Positions 42,801-52,397 of a DNA stretch of 64,000 bases are shown in pieces. Position numbers and translations under genes: made by a program. The notes beneath the pieces were generated by a model that saw only the letters and a program-made list of their open reading frames with translations, was not told the DNA's origin and did no database searches. Every line of letters starts with the position of its first letter. Position 1 is the stretch's first letter. This DNA comes from Bradyrhizobium sp. Rc3b (GTDB lineage Bacteria; Pseudomonadota; Alphaproteobacteria; Rhizobiales; Xanthobacteraceae). The stretch lies in NCBI RefSeq assembly GCF_900114915.1, contig NZ_FOUS01000002.1, positions 620,001 through 684,000 on the forward strand. The letters are read 5' to 3'.

Positions 42801-43274
42801 GTGAAATTGAGCAGAATCTTGTGCACACTGCTGGGCAGTGTCATTGCGGCGCTTGCTCTCGTGCAGCCCGCGCTTTCCCACAGTGGAACGGCGCAGGATC
42901 CTTGGAGCCCCGCGCACATTGACATGCTCCCGGACGAAATCCGCGCAGACGTGCAGAAATGGAACGCTACGTGCGGGGGCTCGATAGCGGCCGCCCAACA
43001 TTTTGCGCTCTATCTGACCGTGCCAGGCGCCGAGTTCGTGGCCCTTCACTTCGACGATTTTCAATGCCGCAGCAGAGCCGTTCTTTGCAATTCCGCGGGA
43101 TGTCTTCACGAAGTGTATGTCGCGACGGCCGGCCGATACCGCCGCGTGCTCACGGTGCGCACCTATGACATCCGACTATCATCCGTCAACAACCAGGCCT
43201 TCGTCGAGCTCCTCGACCGCAATGGAACCAGCCGGAAGCTGCGCTGGAATGGCAGCCGATTCGTCGCGAAGTAA
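42801..43274 (+). CDS. Secreted hypothetical protein, 157 aa
   Basis: A GTG start at 42801 has CAGGAG 7 bases upstream. The product begins MKLSRILCTLLGSVIAAL, a signal peptide cleaved near PALS-HS. The mature part starts with HSGTAQDPWSPAHIDML and holds four cysteines (NATCGGS, FQCRSRAVLC, AGCLHEV), suggesting disulphides in the periplasm, and ends in a small beta domain (FVELLDRNGTSRKLRWNGSRF). Family unknown. The upstream FixK/FNR-type box suggests expression under low oxygen. Confidence 0.78.
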   Translation: MKLSRILCTLLGSVIAALALVQPALSHSGTAQDPWSPAHIDMLPDEIRADVQKWNATCGGSIAAAQHFALYLTVPGAEFVALHFDDFQCRSRAVLCNSAGCLHEVYVATAGRYRRVLTVRTYDIRLSSVNNQAFVELLDRNGTSRKLRWNGSRFVAK

Positions 43275-43332
43275 ATGTCGGTGCAGATGCCTGTCGCTTG
43301 CACCTGTCTCGTTGCGCTTTGGTTTATTGTTA

Positions 43333-43383
43333 GAGCATGATCTTTTCGGAAAACCGCTACGCACTTTTCCGGATCATGCGCTA
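43333..43383. repeat. Single-hairpin intergenic repeat, copy 4
   Basis: GAGCATGATC (43333-43342) and GATCATGC (43372-43379) frame CGGAAAA and TTTTCCG. This is hairpin 2 of the composite element. Read on the minus strand its first bases are CTAGCGCATGATCCGG, and that TAG (complement of 43381-43383) is the ppx stop codon. Confidence 0.85.
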
Positions 43384-44892
43384 GCGCCGCACGATCGAGC
43401 CGGCGCGGCTGACCAGGCGGGCGAGTGCGCGGAAGCGGCTGCCGACGCGGTCGGCGACGAGGTCGCCGAGGCGATGCTCGAACACCAGCATCAGCTTGCG
43501 GCCCTGGCTGCGGAAATGCGTGGCCGGCAGCACGCCAGGGCGCGCTGCCGAGATCAGATGCGCGACGCGGAACGCAGCGCCCAAGAGGCGCGCGCGTTCG
43601 AGCTGCGCCGGCGTCAGCAGCTCCTGCATGGTGACCGGCGGCTGGTTTTCCTCGCTCAGGCCCGCATAGCGATAGAACACCGACAGGCCGACGAAGGCGC
43701 GCTCGGTGTGGGTGATCGCGCCGAAATTGCCGTTGACGACGAGGCTCAGAGTCTGCTCGCCGCGGTGATCGGGATGCACGCGCCAGCCGATATCGGACAG
43801 CAGGCACGCGGTGTGGCGCAAGCGGCGGTCCTCCTCGCTCTCGCGCAGCTTCACCACGCGCGCGAGGCGGTCGGTCCAGGCGATCAGCTCGTGGGCGTGC
43901 TTGGCCGAGCGTGACAGCAGCTGGTTCAGCTCTTCCGCGGCGCAGATCAGGCCGTCCTTGTTGCGTTCCGGCTCCGACAGCTTCTCGTGCAGCAGGCCCT
44001 CGCGCACGCCGAAGGTCGAGAACACGATCGTCTTCGGCTTTGCCACCCGGATGATGTGCTCGAGCACCAACGCCGCATAGGTGAGGAGCGGGCGCCGCGC
44101 ATCGGCGACGATCTCGATGTCGGCGAGCATGTCCGCGGCCGCAAGGCGACGCAGACGACGCGAAAAGTCGAGCGCTTCAGCCGCGGACAGCGAATAGCCG
44201 TGCATCACCTGGAGCGGATAGCCGCTCTGGATGATGTGGATGCGCGCCAGCGCACGCCAGGTGCCGCCGACCGCATAGAAAGTGCGGCCGCGGCCCGCGG
44301 TGAGCTGTGGCACCTCGTCGATCGCCTCGCGCACGATGCGGTCGGCGCGCTTGAGCGATTTGTGCGCGAGGTCCTGGAGCGCGAGCCCGCCGAGCGGCAG
44401 CGTCACGCCGCTACGCACGCTGTTCCTGCGCACGTCGATCAGTTCGAGCGAGCCGCCGCCGAGATCGCCGACGATGCCGTCGGGATGATGGATGCCGGAG
44501 ATTACGCCGAGCGCCGACAGCCGCGCCTCGCGCGGACCCGACAGGATCTCGATCTTCACCGCGCAAATGCGCTCGGCCTTCGCGATGAAGTCGGGGCCGT
44601 TGGAGGCGTCGCGGCAGGCCGCGGTCGCGATCGCGAACACGCGCCCGACCTGCATCACGCGGCACAGCGCGCGAAAGCGCCTCAACGAGGTCAACGCCTT
44701 GTCGACAGCGTCGGGCGCGAGCAGGCCGGTGCTCTGCACCTCGCGTCCGAGGCCGCACAGCGTCTTCTCGTTGAAGATCGGAATGAGGCTCCGCGTCAGC
44801 CCCTCGTAGACGACGAGACGGACCGAGTTGGAACCGATATCGATGACCGCGACGCTCGAGCCGCGCTTGCGCGGCCGCTTCACGCCGAACAT
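43381..44892 (-). CDS. ppx: Exopolyphosphatase (Ppx/GppA family)
   Basis: The enzyme degrades polyphosphate or pppGpp. The 503-aa protein has an actin-like ATPase fold with VAVIDIGSNSVRLVVYEG near the start, the P-loop-like DLGGGSLEL, and a C-terminal HD-like helical domain (LRHTACLLSDIGWRVHPDHRG). Length is typical of the alphaproteobacterial form. It lies 6 bases after ppk, so the kinase and the phosphatase of polyphosphate are made together. Its stop is formed by a hairpin repeat. Confidence 0.94.
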   Translation of the reverse strand: MFGVKRPRKRGSSVAVIDIGSNSVRLVVYEGLTRSLIPIFNEKTLCGLGREVQSTGLLAPDAVDKALTSLRRFRALCRVMQVGRVFAIATAACRDASNGPDFIAKAERICAVKIEILSGPREARLSALGVISGIHHPDGIVGDLGGGSLELIDVRRNSVRSGVTLPLGGLALQDLAHKSLKRADRIVREAIDEVPQLTAGRGRTFYAVGGTWRALARIHIIQSGYPLQVMHGYSLSAAEALDFSRRLRRLAAADMLADIEIVADARRPLLTYAALVLEHIIRVAKPKTIVFSTFGVREGLLHEKLSEPERNKDGLICAAEELNQLLSRSAKHAHELIAWTDRLARVVKLRESEEDRRLRHTACLLSDIGWRVHPDHRGEQTLSLVVNGNFGAITHTERAFVGLSVFYRYAGLSEENQPPVTMQELLTPAQLERARLLGAAFRVAHLISAARPGVLPATHFRSQGRKLMLVFEHRLGDLVADRVGSRFRALARLVSRAGSIVRR

Positions 44893-44898
44893 CCCCGA

Positions 44899-47106
44899 TC
44901 AGGATTGATGGCGTTCGTTCCGGCGCGTAAGACGACGCGGCGAGGATTCCTTGAGCGACTTTCCACGGCCAGACAGACTCGGATTTGTCATGAAGTAGTT
45001 GTGGACGTTGAAAGGCTCTTCGCCCTTCGCGGTCTTCATACGCGTTGAGGACCCGTCCGGCAACAATTGCCAGCTCTGCTCATTGTCCTTGAGATTCGCG
45101 ACCATGATCTGTTCGAGAACCTGCTGATGCACCGTGGGATTCTGCAGCGGACACAGCACCTCGACGCGGCGGTCGAGGTTGCGCGGCATCATGTCGGCGG
45201 AGGAGATATACACAGCCGCTTTGGCACTCGGCAGACCCTGGCCCATGCCGAAGCAGTAGATTCGGCCGTGTTCCAGGAAGCGTCCGATGATCGATTTGAC
45301 GCGGATGTTCTCGGACAGGCCGGGAATGCCGGGGCGCAGGCAACAGATACCGCGCACCACGAGCTCGACCTGCACGCCGGCCTGGGAGGCCTCGTAGAGC
45401 GCGTCGATGATGTCGGGGTCGACCAGCGCATTCATCTTCATCCAGACCGCGCCGTGGCGGCCGTGGCGCGCGTGCGCGGTCTCGCCCTGGATGTGCTCGA
45501 TGATGCGCTTGCGCAAGGTCAGCGGTGACACCGCCATTTTTTCCAGATCGCTCGGCGCGGCGTAGCCGGTGATGAAATTGAACACGCGCGCGGCATCGCG
45601 GCCGATGGTCGGATCGGAGGTGAAGTAGGAGAGGTCGGTGTAGATGCGCGCGGTGACCGGATGATAATTGCCGGTGCCGGTATGGACGTAAGTCGTGAGG
45701 CTGCCGCCCTCGCGACGCACCACCATCGAGAGTTTTGCGTGCGTCTTCAGTTCGAGGAAGCCGTAGACGACCTGCACGCCGGCGCGTTCGAGATCGCGTG
45801 CCCAGCGGATGTTGGCTTCCTCGTCGAAGCGCGCCTTCAGCTCGATCAGCGCGGTGACGGATTTGCCGGCCTCGGCGGCTTCCGCCAGCGCGCGCACGAT
45901 CGGCGAGTTGTTGGAGGTGCGGTAGAGCGTCTGCTTGATCGCGACGACATCGGGGTCGCGCGTCGCCTGCTGCAGGAACTGCACCACCACGTCGAAGGAT
46001 TCGTAGGGGTGATGGACGACGAGGTCCTTCTGCCGGATCGCGGCGAAGATGTCGCCGCCATGCTCGCGCACGCGCTCGGGATGACGCGGCACGTAAGGGG
46101 TGAATTCGAGGTCGGGCCGATCGAGGCGCGTGAGCTGCGAGAGCTCGTTCATCGCCTGCACGCCGTCGACCAGGAACACCTCGTCGTCGGCGGCCGACAG
46201 CGCGTGCTGCACGAAGCTGCGCAGCTCCTCCGGCATCTTGGCATCGATCTCGAGTCGGATCACCGACCCGCGGCGGCGGCGCTTCAGCGCGGTCTCGAAC
46301 AGGCGGACGAGGTCTTCGGCCTCTTCCTCGATTTCGAGCTCGGAGTCGCGGATGATGCGGAAGGCGCCCTGGCCGTGCAGATTGTAGCCGGGGAACAGGC
46401 GGTTGATGAACAGGGCGGTGGCCTGCTCCAGCGAGATCAGCCGGACCACCTTGCCGTCGGCCGGCAGGCGGATGAAGCGGTCGATCTTGCCGGGCATGCG
46501 GATCAGCGCGTTCATCTGCTTGCCGTCGGCGGCGCGCGTGAGCTGGAGCGCAATGGTGAAGCCGAGGCTCGGGATGAACGGGAAGGGGTGGGCCGGGTCG
46601 ATCGCCAGCGGCGTCAGCAGCGGGAACACGTTGCTGAGGAAATAGTCCTCGATCCAGGTCCGTTCCGCCTTGGTGACGTCCTTGCCGTCGACCAGGACGA
46701 TGCCGACATCGGCCAGAGTGCCGCGCAAATCGCGCCAGATGGCCTGCTGGTCGGAGGCGAGTTCGGAGACGGTGCGGTTGATCAGGGCGAGCTGCTCGGA
46801 TGGCGTCAGGCCGTCGGGGCTGCGTTCGGCAATGCCCTCGCGCACCTGCGCCTTGATTCCGGCGACGCGAACCATGAAGAACTCGTCGAGGTTATTTGCG
46901 GAAATCGACAGGAATCGCACCCGCTCCAGCATGGGATGGCTGGGATTGACCGATTCCTCCAGGACGCGGCGGTTGAAATGCAGCCAGGAAAGCTCGCGGT
47001 TGATGAATCGCTCGGGACTCGATGCGATCGCCGGCAGGCTCTCGGTCTCTGGGGCTTTTTCTTTAGTTTCAACAGCTTGCGCAGAGTCCATCAGAAGTCG
47101 GTCCAT
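44899..47106 (-). CDS. ppk: Polyphosphate kinase 1
   Basis: PPK1 builds polyphosphate from ATP through an autophosphorylated histidine. The 735-aa protein shows the N domain ([18 protein letters not shown]), head domain, and two catalytic C domains: [31 protein letters not shown], and [18 protein letters not shown], which holds the phospho-acceptor His. The C-terminal [21 protein letters not shown] is also conserved. Start [10 protein letters not shown]; a second ATG at codon 6 is possible. Confidence 0.96.
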   Translation of the reverse strand: MDRLLMDSAQAVETKEKAPETESLPAIASSPERFINRELSWLHFNRRVLEESVNPSHPMLERVRFLSISANNLDEFFMVRVAGIKAQVREGIAERSPDGLTPSEQLALINRTVSELASDQQAIWRDLRGTLADVGIVLVDGKDVTKAERTWIEDYFLSNVFPLLTPLAIDPAHPFPFIPSLGFTIALQLTRAADGKQMNALIRMPGKIDRFIRLPADGKVVRLISLEQATALFINRLFPGYNLHGQGAFRIIRDSELEIEEEAEDLVRLFETALKRRRRGSVIRLEIDAKMPEELRSFVQHALSAADDEVFLVDGVQAMNELSQLTRLDRPDLEFTPYVPRHPERVREHGGDIFAAIRQKDLVVHHPYESFDVVVQFLQQATRDPDVVAIKQTLYRTSNNSPIVRALAEAAEAGKSVTALIELKARFDEEANIRWARDLERAGVQVVYGFLELKTHAKLSMVVRREGGSLTTYVHTGTGNYHPVTARIYTDLSYFTSDPTIGRDAARVFNFITGYAAPSDLEKMAVSPLTLRKRIIEHIQGETAHARHGRHGAVWMKMNALVDPDIIDALYEASQAGVQVELVVRGICCLRPGIPGLSENIRVKSIIGRFLEHGRIYCFGMGQGLPSAKAAVYISSADMMPRNLDRRVEVLCPLQNPTVHQQVLEQIMVANLKDNEQSWQLLPDGSSTRMKTAKGEEPFNVHNYFMTNPSLSGRGKSLKESSPRRLTRRNERHQS

Positions 47107-47250
47107 CCAGTTCGCCCCAATTTGCGACTTATGCGCAAAACCGGCCGGAGCATGTGTTAGAGCGATGACGTTTCGATGACATTGATGTTCCGCGGCTTCC
47201 CCGCGTCAAGCGGGCTCGCGCGTAGGCCTTGGGCGCGGCCGCGTGGCCGA

Positions 47251-47928
47251 TCAAGCGTCCCGCAGCAGCTCGGCGGCCAGCGCCCGGGTGACCGGGCGGC
47301 CAAGTCGCAGGGCTTCGCTGTCGAGCAATTCCACGGCTTGGCGGGCGGCGGCCGAGGACCGCTCCAGGCGGGTGGCGAGGTAGCCGACCACGCTCTCGTC
47401 CACGGTGAGCTGGCGATCGGCGCAGAATTTGACGATCAGGCCGCGGAAGAGCTGGTCGTCGGGCGGCAACAACGCGACCACCGGAACGGCGCGCAGACGC
47501 GAGCGCAGGTCGCGAAGCTCGATCTCCAGCGAGGCCGGCACCTCGCGTCCGGTGAACAGAACGTAGGCGCCATCCTCGCGGGCGAGGTTCATCAGGTGGA
47601 AGAGGGCGCGTTCGTCAAATTCCCTGGCCTTGAGATCCTCGACCACCAGCGCACCGGTGGCGAGCGTGCCCGGAACGCCCGCAGCGGTCAGCGCATTGGC
47701 CGTGGTGGAGCGGGCGCCGGCCTCCTCGGCCCAGATCGCGGCGAGATGGCTCTTGCCGCTTCCTTCCGGGCCGGCCAGCCACATGATCCGGTTCGGCCAT
47801 TCCGGCCAGCTGTCGATCAGGCCGAGACCGGCTGCATTGGCCGGTCCCTCAAGGAAATTGTCCCGGCTGAGGCTCTCCGCATGCGGAAGCGAAAACGCCA
47901 ATTGTCGGGGGTGAACGCGGCCTGGCAC
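47251..47928 (-). CDS. hdaA: HdaA-type DnaA regulator
   Basis: A GTG start at 47928 gives 225 aa. It is a DnaA-related AAA+ domain without the DNA-binding part: N-terminal clamp-binding-like segment RQLAFSLPHAES, P-loop GPEGSGKSH at 53-61 and a Walker-B-like VVEDLK. HdaA binds the sliding clamp and switches off DnaA-ATP after initiation (known from Caulobacter). Its position after a CDP-alcohol phosphatidyltransferase and before ppk is conserved in alphaproteobacteria. Confidence 0.9.
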   Translation of the reverse strand: MPGRVHPRQLAFSLPHAESLSRDNFLEGPANAAGLGLIDSWPEWPNRIMWLAGPEGSGKSHLAAIWAEEAGARSTTANALTAAGVPGTLATGALVVEDLKAREFDERALFHLMNLAREDGAYVLFTGREVPASLEIELRDLRSRLRAVPVVALLPPDDQLFRGLIVKFCADRQLTVDESVVGYLATRLERSSAAARQAVELLDSEALRLGRPVTRALAAELLRDA

Positions 47929-48020
47929 GCTTGCTTTGCTCCATGCCGGCGCGCCGGCGTCATTTGAAGAGGTCGGACGTATCGAGCGGGAGTTGGCCTT
48001 TTACGGGGCCGCATCCCCTC

Positions 48021-48581
48021 TCATTTGGCCTCGATCGTACTCATGTGCCGCAGCCACTCGACCAGATAGAGCGACACGGAGGAGAGCGTGAAGACCGTGA
48101 CGAGGCCCATCAGGATGATATCATAAGGGGCCGGCTTGAAGCCGAAGGCAAGCGCCGCCAGCACGAGCGCCGCGAACGCCACTTGTGCCACCGTGTTGAG
48201 CTTGGACACTTTCGACGGCTTCATCTCGACGGGCCGGTCGAACAGCCAGGACACGATCACGGCGGCGACGATCATGATGTCGCGCGAGACCACCAGGATC
48301 ACGATCCAGCGCGGAATTGCGCCCCAGATGCCGAGCGCCATGTAGATCGAGACGAGCAGCGCCTTGTCCGCGAGCGGGTCGAGCAGGGCGCCGAGCTCGC
48401 TCGTCATGTTGAAGCGCTTGGCCAGGAAGCCGTCCACGGCGTCGCTGATACCGGCGATCAGGAAGACGGCGAACGCGACCTCCATTTGGCTCGACACGAT
48501 GGCCCAGACGATGATCGGGACCAGCATGATGCGGCCCAGGGTAATGATGTTCGGAATACTCACGAAAGCGCTTCCCGGCAC
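48021..48581 (-). CDS. CDP-alcohol phosphatidyltransferase
   Basis: The 186-aa membrane enzyme has the family signature SDAVDGFLAKRFNMTSELGA then LLDPLADK (three Asp clusters intact; the usual AR is AK). It has about five helices. The similarity is to PgsA, which makes phosphatidylglycerophosphate from CDP-diacylglycerol, though cardiolipin-synthase-like members look alike. A GTG at 48581 is used; a GTG 6 codons later (MSIPNIITLGRI) is also plausible. It is upstream of hdaA by 92 bases. Confidence 0.9.
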   Translation of the reverse strand: MPGSAFVSIPNIITLGRIMLVPIIVWAIVSSQMEVAFAVFLIAGISDAVDGFLAKRFNMTSELGALLDPLADKALLVSIYMALGIWGAIPRWIVILVVSRDIMIVAAVIVSWLFDRPVEMKPSKVSKLNTVAQVAFAALVLAALAFGFKPAPYDIILMGLVTVFTLSSVSLYLVEWLRHMSTIEAK

Positions 48582-48720
48582 CCGGTCTGACCTCGAATCC
48601 GGCCTCTCGGGAGGCTGAACCGGTTGATATCTCTACATAGTATACGGCGGTGCGCCATGCGAGCCATTGCGCGTCCCCGGAATTCGACGTAACCAGCCGC
48701 GAACCCACTGGAAATCGGGC

Positions 48721-49794
48721 ATGACCGACCGCAAAAACGGCCTCACTTACGCCGATTCAGGCGTCGATATCGATGCGGGCAACCGCCTGGTCGACCTGAT
48801 CAAGCCGATGGTGCGCGCCACCGCACGGCCGGGCGCCGACGCCGAGATCGGCGGTTTCGGCGGCCTGTTCGACCTCAAGGCGGCCGGTTTCAAAGATCCG
48901 GTCCTCGTGGCCGCGACCGACGGCGTCGGCACCAAGGTCAAGATCGCGATCGAGACCGGCCTGCATGGCGGGATCGGCATCGACCTCGTCGCCATGAGCG
49001 TCAATGACCTCGTGGTGCAGGGCGCCGAGCCGCTGTTCTTCCTGGATTATTTCGCTTGCGGCAAGCTCGATCCGGAGGCGACGGCTTCGATCGTCGCAGG
49101 CGTCGCCGAAGGCTGCCGCGAATCCGGCTGCGCCCTGATCGGCGGCGAGACCGCCGAGATGCCCGGCCTCTACAAGGACGGCGATTACGACCTCGGCGGG
49201 TTTGCCGTCGGTGCCGCGGAGCGAGGGACGTTGCTGCCGCGCAAGGACATCGCGGCCGGCGACGCCGTGATTGGCCTCGCCTCATCGGGGGTGCATTCGA
49301 ACGGCTTCTCGCTGGTGCGCAAGATCGTGGAACAATCGGGCCTCGGCTTCGAGGCGCCGGCGCCGTTCGCCCCGGTCATGACCCTTGGCGGCGCGCTGCT
49401 GACGCCGACGAAGCTCTACGTCAAATCCTGCCTGCGCGCGATCCGCGAGACCGGCGCGGTGAAGGGCCTTGCCCACATCACCGGCGGCGGCTTCACCGAC
49501 AACATTCCGCGCGTGCTGCCGAGCAACCTCGGCGTCGGCATCGATCTGGCCCGCCTTCCGGTGCTGCCGGTGTTCAAATGGCTGGCGGCGCAGGCCGGCA
49601 TCGCCGAGCTGGAGATGCTGCGCACCTTCAACTGCGGCATCGGCATGATCGCGATCGTCGAGCCCGACAAGGTCGACCAGGTCGTGCAGGTCTTCACCGA
49701 CGCCGGCGAGACCGTGGCGCAGCTCGGCACCGTGATTCCGGCCGAGGGCGAGCACCGCGTCGTCTACAACGGCCATCTCGACATGGCGCTGTGA
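48721..49794 (+). CDS. purM: Phosphoribosylformylglycinamidine cyclo-ligase
   Basis: PurM (AIR synthetase) closes the imidazole ring in purine synthesis with ATP. The 357-aa protein shows [58 protein letters not shown] and the C-terminal [13 protein letters not shown] and FNCGIGM (each a family block). The start [14 protein letters not shown] is standard. The stop overlaps the purN start by one base. Confidence 0.97.
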   Translation: MTDRKNGLTYADSGVDIDAGNRLVDLIKPMVRATARPGADAEIGGFGGLFDLKAAGFKDPVLVAATDGVGTKVKIAIETGLHGGIGIDLVAMSVNDLVVQGAEPLFFLDYFACGKLDPEATASIVAGVAEGCRESGCALIGGETAEMPGLYKDGDYDLGGFAVGAAERGTLLPRKDIAAGDAVIGLASSGVHSNGFSLVRKIVEQSGLGFEAPAPFAPVMTLGGALLTPTKLYVKSCLRAIRETGAVKGLAHITGGGFTDNIPRVLPSNLGVGIDLARLPVLPVFKWLAAQAGIAELEMLRTFNCGIGMIAIVEPDKVDQVVQVFTDAGETVAQLGTVIPAEGEHRVVYNGHLDMAL

Positions 49795-50462
49795 TGACTG
49801 GCGCTGTGATGAAGCGCCGCGTCGCCATCCTGATCTCCGGCCGCGGCTCCAACATGTCCGCGCTGATCAGGGCCGCCACTGCTGCGGATTTCCCGGCGGA
49901 AATCTCGCTCGTCATTTCGAACAAGGCCGATGCGCTCGGGCTCGAGCGGGCCAAGGCGGCCGGCGTGAACACGCTGGTGATCGAGAGCAAGCCGTTCGGC
50001 AAGGACCGCGCCGGCTTCGAAAAGGTGCTGCAGGCGGCGCTCGACCAGCATGGGATCGAGCTGATTTGCCTCGGCGGCTTCATGCGCCTGTTCACGGCCG
50101 AGTTCACCAGGGCCTGGTACGGACGGATGCTCAACATCCATCCGTCGCTGCTGCCGTCCTTCCCCGGCCTCGATCCGCACGGCCAGGCGCTGCGCGCCGG
50201 CGTCAAGCTATCAGGCGCGACGGTGCACTTCGTCATCCCCGAGACCGATGCCGGCCCGATCGTGATGCAGGGCGCGGTTCCCGTCAGCGATCACGACACG
50301 GGGGATACGCTGTCGGAGCGCATCCTCGAAGTCGAGCACCGCATCTATCCCGAAGCGCTGCGGCTGCTCGCGACCGGCAAGGTCCGGATCGAGGGCGATG
50401 TGTGCAAGACGGACGGAAGCTCCGCGTCGGAGAATTTTCTGGTTGCGCCGGTGGTGAGCTGA
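49794..50462 (+). CDS. purN: Phosphoribosylglycinamide formyltransferase
   Basis: PurN formylates GAR with 10-formyl-THF. The ATG at 49794 overlaps the purM stop (TGATG); a second ATG at 49809 (MKRRVAILISGRGSN) is equally likely and matches the family start better. The 222-aa protein has ISGRGSNM, LGGFMRLF, the catalytic NIHPSLLPSFPG and the HFVIPETDAGPIV block. A 15-bp in-frame duplication at the purM/purN joint creates the two start codons. Confidence 0.96.
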   Translation: MTGAVMKRRVAILISGRGSNMSALIRAATAADFPAEISLVISNKADALGLERAKAAGVNTLVIESKPFGKDRAGFEKVLQAALDQHGIELICLGGFMRLFTAEFTRAWYGRMLNIHPSLLPSFPGLDPHGQALRAGVKLSGATVHFVIPETDAGPIVMQGAVPVSDHDTGDTLSERILEVEHRIYPEALRLLATGKVRIEGDVCKTDGSSASENFLVAPVVS

Positions 50463-50496
50463 AGCGCCGTCCTCGCGGCGGTCTCACAAACAAAAT

Positions 50497-50515
50497 CCCC
50501 CGGCAGAGCCGGGGG
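50497..50515 (-). terminator. Terminator between purN and the cold-shock gene
   Basis: CCCCCGGC (50497-50504) pairs with GCCGGGGG (50508-50515) over a 3-base loop; on the minus strand it is followed by attttgtttg, so it mainly serves the cold-shock gene. It may also stop purN read-through. Confidence 0.75.
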
Positions 50516-50553
50516 CAACGTCATGATCTCTCGCGCTTTGGCTTTAAGAGAAT

Positions 50554-50760
50554 TCAGGAGACCTTGAGGTTCTCCGCGGATGCCTTGCCGCGGTTCTCCA
50601 CGAGGTCGTATTCAACCACCTGGTTCTCGTTGAGGGTCGAAAGTCCGGCACGCTCGACGGCGGAGATGTGGACGAACACGTCCTTGTCGCTGCCGTTCGG
50701 CTTGATGAACCCATAGCCCTTGGTCGGGTTGAACCATTTGACGGTGCCCTTTTGCGGCAT
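50554..50760 (-). CDS. cspA: Cold-shock family protein
   Basis: The 68-aa OB-fold single-strand nucleic-acid-binding protein has RNP1 (KGYGFIKP) and RNP2 (VFVHISA) and the usual start MPQKGTVKWFNPTKG. GGAGGAG lies upstream. It acts as an RNA chaperone; whether it is cold-induced is not shown. Confidence 0.95.
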   Translation of the reverse strand: MPQKGTVKWFNPTKGYGFIKPNGSDKDVFVHISAVERAGLSTLNENQVVEYDLVENRGKASAENLKVS

Positions 50761-51139
50761 CCTCAGTCTCCTCCACTAGATATAAAAAAGACGCGGCCGC
50801 TTTTCGCGTGCCACGCCACAAACGGGCTTCCGGGAGTCTGTTCGAGTCTTGAATCTCAATGTCGCGAAACGCACAGCAGAGCGGCCAATTCCGATTGTGT
50901 CCAACATTGCAACATGAAAATCGCCCGTTAGCAAGCTGCGGTTAAATTTCAAGGGCGGGCGGATTGTGCCGTTCTGCAATTTCCGACCTGTGGCCGCGGA
51001 ACCACAATCGAGGGCAATAGCCTCGGTGACCGCGGGCTAAGCGGTTGACCCTCCGTAGCAGTTCGGCACAAATCGCGACATGCGTGCGCCGCGCGTGTTG
51101 CATTTTTGCGCGCCGCCATTTGCTTCGGGATTTGTCGTC
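50761..51139. other. Divergent region between the cold-shock gene and the beta-barrel gene
   Basis: It is expected to hold the cold-shock gene's promoter and a leader, plus the promoter of the outer-membrane protein. No confident hexamer pairs and no hairpin were found. If the + strand gene starts at the ATG at 51080, 60 bases of this are coding. Confidence 0.35.
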
Positions 51140-52282
51140 ATGTGCTGCACATCGCAGCCCTCCGGGACACGGCGGACGATCGGGCTGGACCGCGTCCGCA
51201 GGGTCGCGGCAGCGATCGCGGCGGCGTTTGCGATCGTCGTGATGATGTCGGCCACGTCGCCGGTCTTCGCGCAAAGCCCGACGCCTACGCCGACCCCGAC
51301 ACCGACGCCCACGCCGTCACCCACCCCGATCCCGTCCCCGTCGGCCGGCAACGCTGCGCTCGATCTCGGCTCGAACTTCCTGGAGCGGCTCGGCAACCAG
51401 GCGTCGAACGGTTTCAACCGGACATTCCGCACCAATCCCGGCGGCGGCGGCGCGTCCGCCAGCACTGAAGATCCGCGCTACCGCACCTGGTTCGAGGGCT
51501 ACGGCATCTCGGTCCGGACCGATGCGCAAGGCGACTTCGTCGGCGACCGGCGCAAGACGGTTGGCGGCGTCGCCGGCTTCGGCGCGCGCGTGGCCCCGGG
51601 CGTCAATCTCGGCTTTTCCGTCGACCAGAGCCATACCGACATCGAGGTGCCGCTGGCGCTGCAATCGGCCACGCTCGACCTGACGCAAATCGGCTTCAAC
51701 GGCTCGGTCGACAAGGGGCCATGGACCTGGGCTTTTGCCGTGGTGCACGGTTTCGGCAAGGTCCGTTCCAGCCGCGACACCGGCCTTGGCCTTGCGACCG
51801 CGGGCTATCGCGCCGCGGTCGACGGCGCGCTGACCGAGATCAGCTATTACTGGACCAAGGACCAGATGCGCATCGTGCCCAAAGGCGCACTGGAATATGT
51901 GCGCGCCACCAGTGCGGCGTTCCAGGAGGTCGGCGGCCTCGATCCGCTCAACGTCGGCTCGACGGCGCTCTCACGCGCACGCATCATGATCGGGGCCGAG
52001 ATCGGCCGCTACTTCATCATCGACCAGAAGATCCTGGACCTGTCCGGCTACGGCAAGTTCGTCGACAATTTCCACCAGGATCTGGGCTCAGTCCAGGTCA
52101 GCCTCGGCGCTCAGAACATCGTCGTTCCCGGCATCGGCGAGAGCCGTTACGGCGTGGATGCCGGTGCCTCGGCTTCGCTCAGCTTGACCAGCGTGGCGCG
52201 GCTTTACGTCAATTACGACGGCAAGTTCCGCAACGAGCTGACCTCGCACCAGGGCACGGTCGGCTTCGAATATCGCTGGTAG
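51140..52282 (+). CDS. Outer-membrane beta-barrel protein, autotransporter-domain type
   Basis: The start is uncertain: ATG at 51140 (MCCTSQPSG) leaves a basic n-region of about 20 residues before the hydrophobic core AAAIAAAFAIVVMMSA and cleavage at VFAQS; an ATG at 51080 adds 20 residues. After the signal come a (Pro-Thr)n linker of about 24 residues and then a barrel of alternating strands (GVAGFGARVAPGVNLGFSV, ISYYWTKDQMRIVPKGALEY) closing with a C-terminal aromatic, FEYRW, as in autotransporter barrels. No passenger domain exists, so it is a stand-alone barrel. Confidence 0.8.
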   Translation: MCCTSQPSGTRRTIGLDRVRRVAAAIAAAFAIVVMMSATSPVFAQSPTPTPTPTPTPTPSPTPIPSPSAGNAALDLGSNFLERLGNQASNGFNRTFRTNPGGGGASASTEDPRYRTWFEGYGISVRTDAQGDFVGDRRKTVGGVAGFGARVAPGVNLGFSVDQSHTDIEVPLALQSATLDLTQIGFNGSVDKGPWTWAFAVVHGFGKVRSSRDTGLGLATAGYRAAVDGALTEISYYWTKDQMRIVPKGALEYVRATSAAFQEVGGLDPLNVGSTALSRARIMIGAEIGRYFIIDQKILDLSGYGKFVDNFHQDLGSVQVSLGAQNIVVPGIGESRYGVDAGASASLSLTSVARLYVNYDGKFRNELTSHQGTVGFEYRW

Positions 52283-52292
52283 GCGCAGCCTC

Positions 52293-52397
52293 CTAAAGCG
52301 CGATGCGATTAGGATGAATCGCCATCGCGCTTTAGGTTGTTGTTTGAGCATGATCTTTTCGGAAAACCGCTGCGCACTTTTCCGGATCATGCTTTAG
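52293..52397. repeat. Composite double-hairpin repeat, copy 5
   Basis: Hairpin 1: CTAAAGCGCGATG (52293-52305) with CATCGCGCTTTAG (52323-52335), perfect 13-bp arms. Spacer GTTGTTGTTT. Hairpin 2: GAGCATGATC (52346-52355) with GATCATGC (52385-52392), inner CGGAAAA/TTTTCCG. It ends TTTAG; the complement TAA at 52394-52396 is the stop of the minus-strand lysR gene. Confidence 0.9.

Noticed and set aside
51279..51340. Repeat array considered as CRISPR-like
   Set aside because: The units are in-frame Pro-Thr codons inside a signal-bearing protein, with no spacers.
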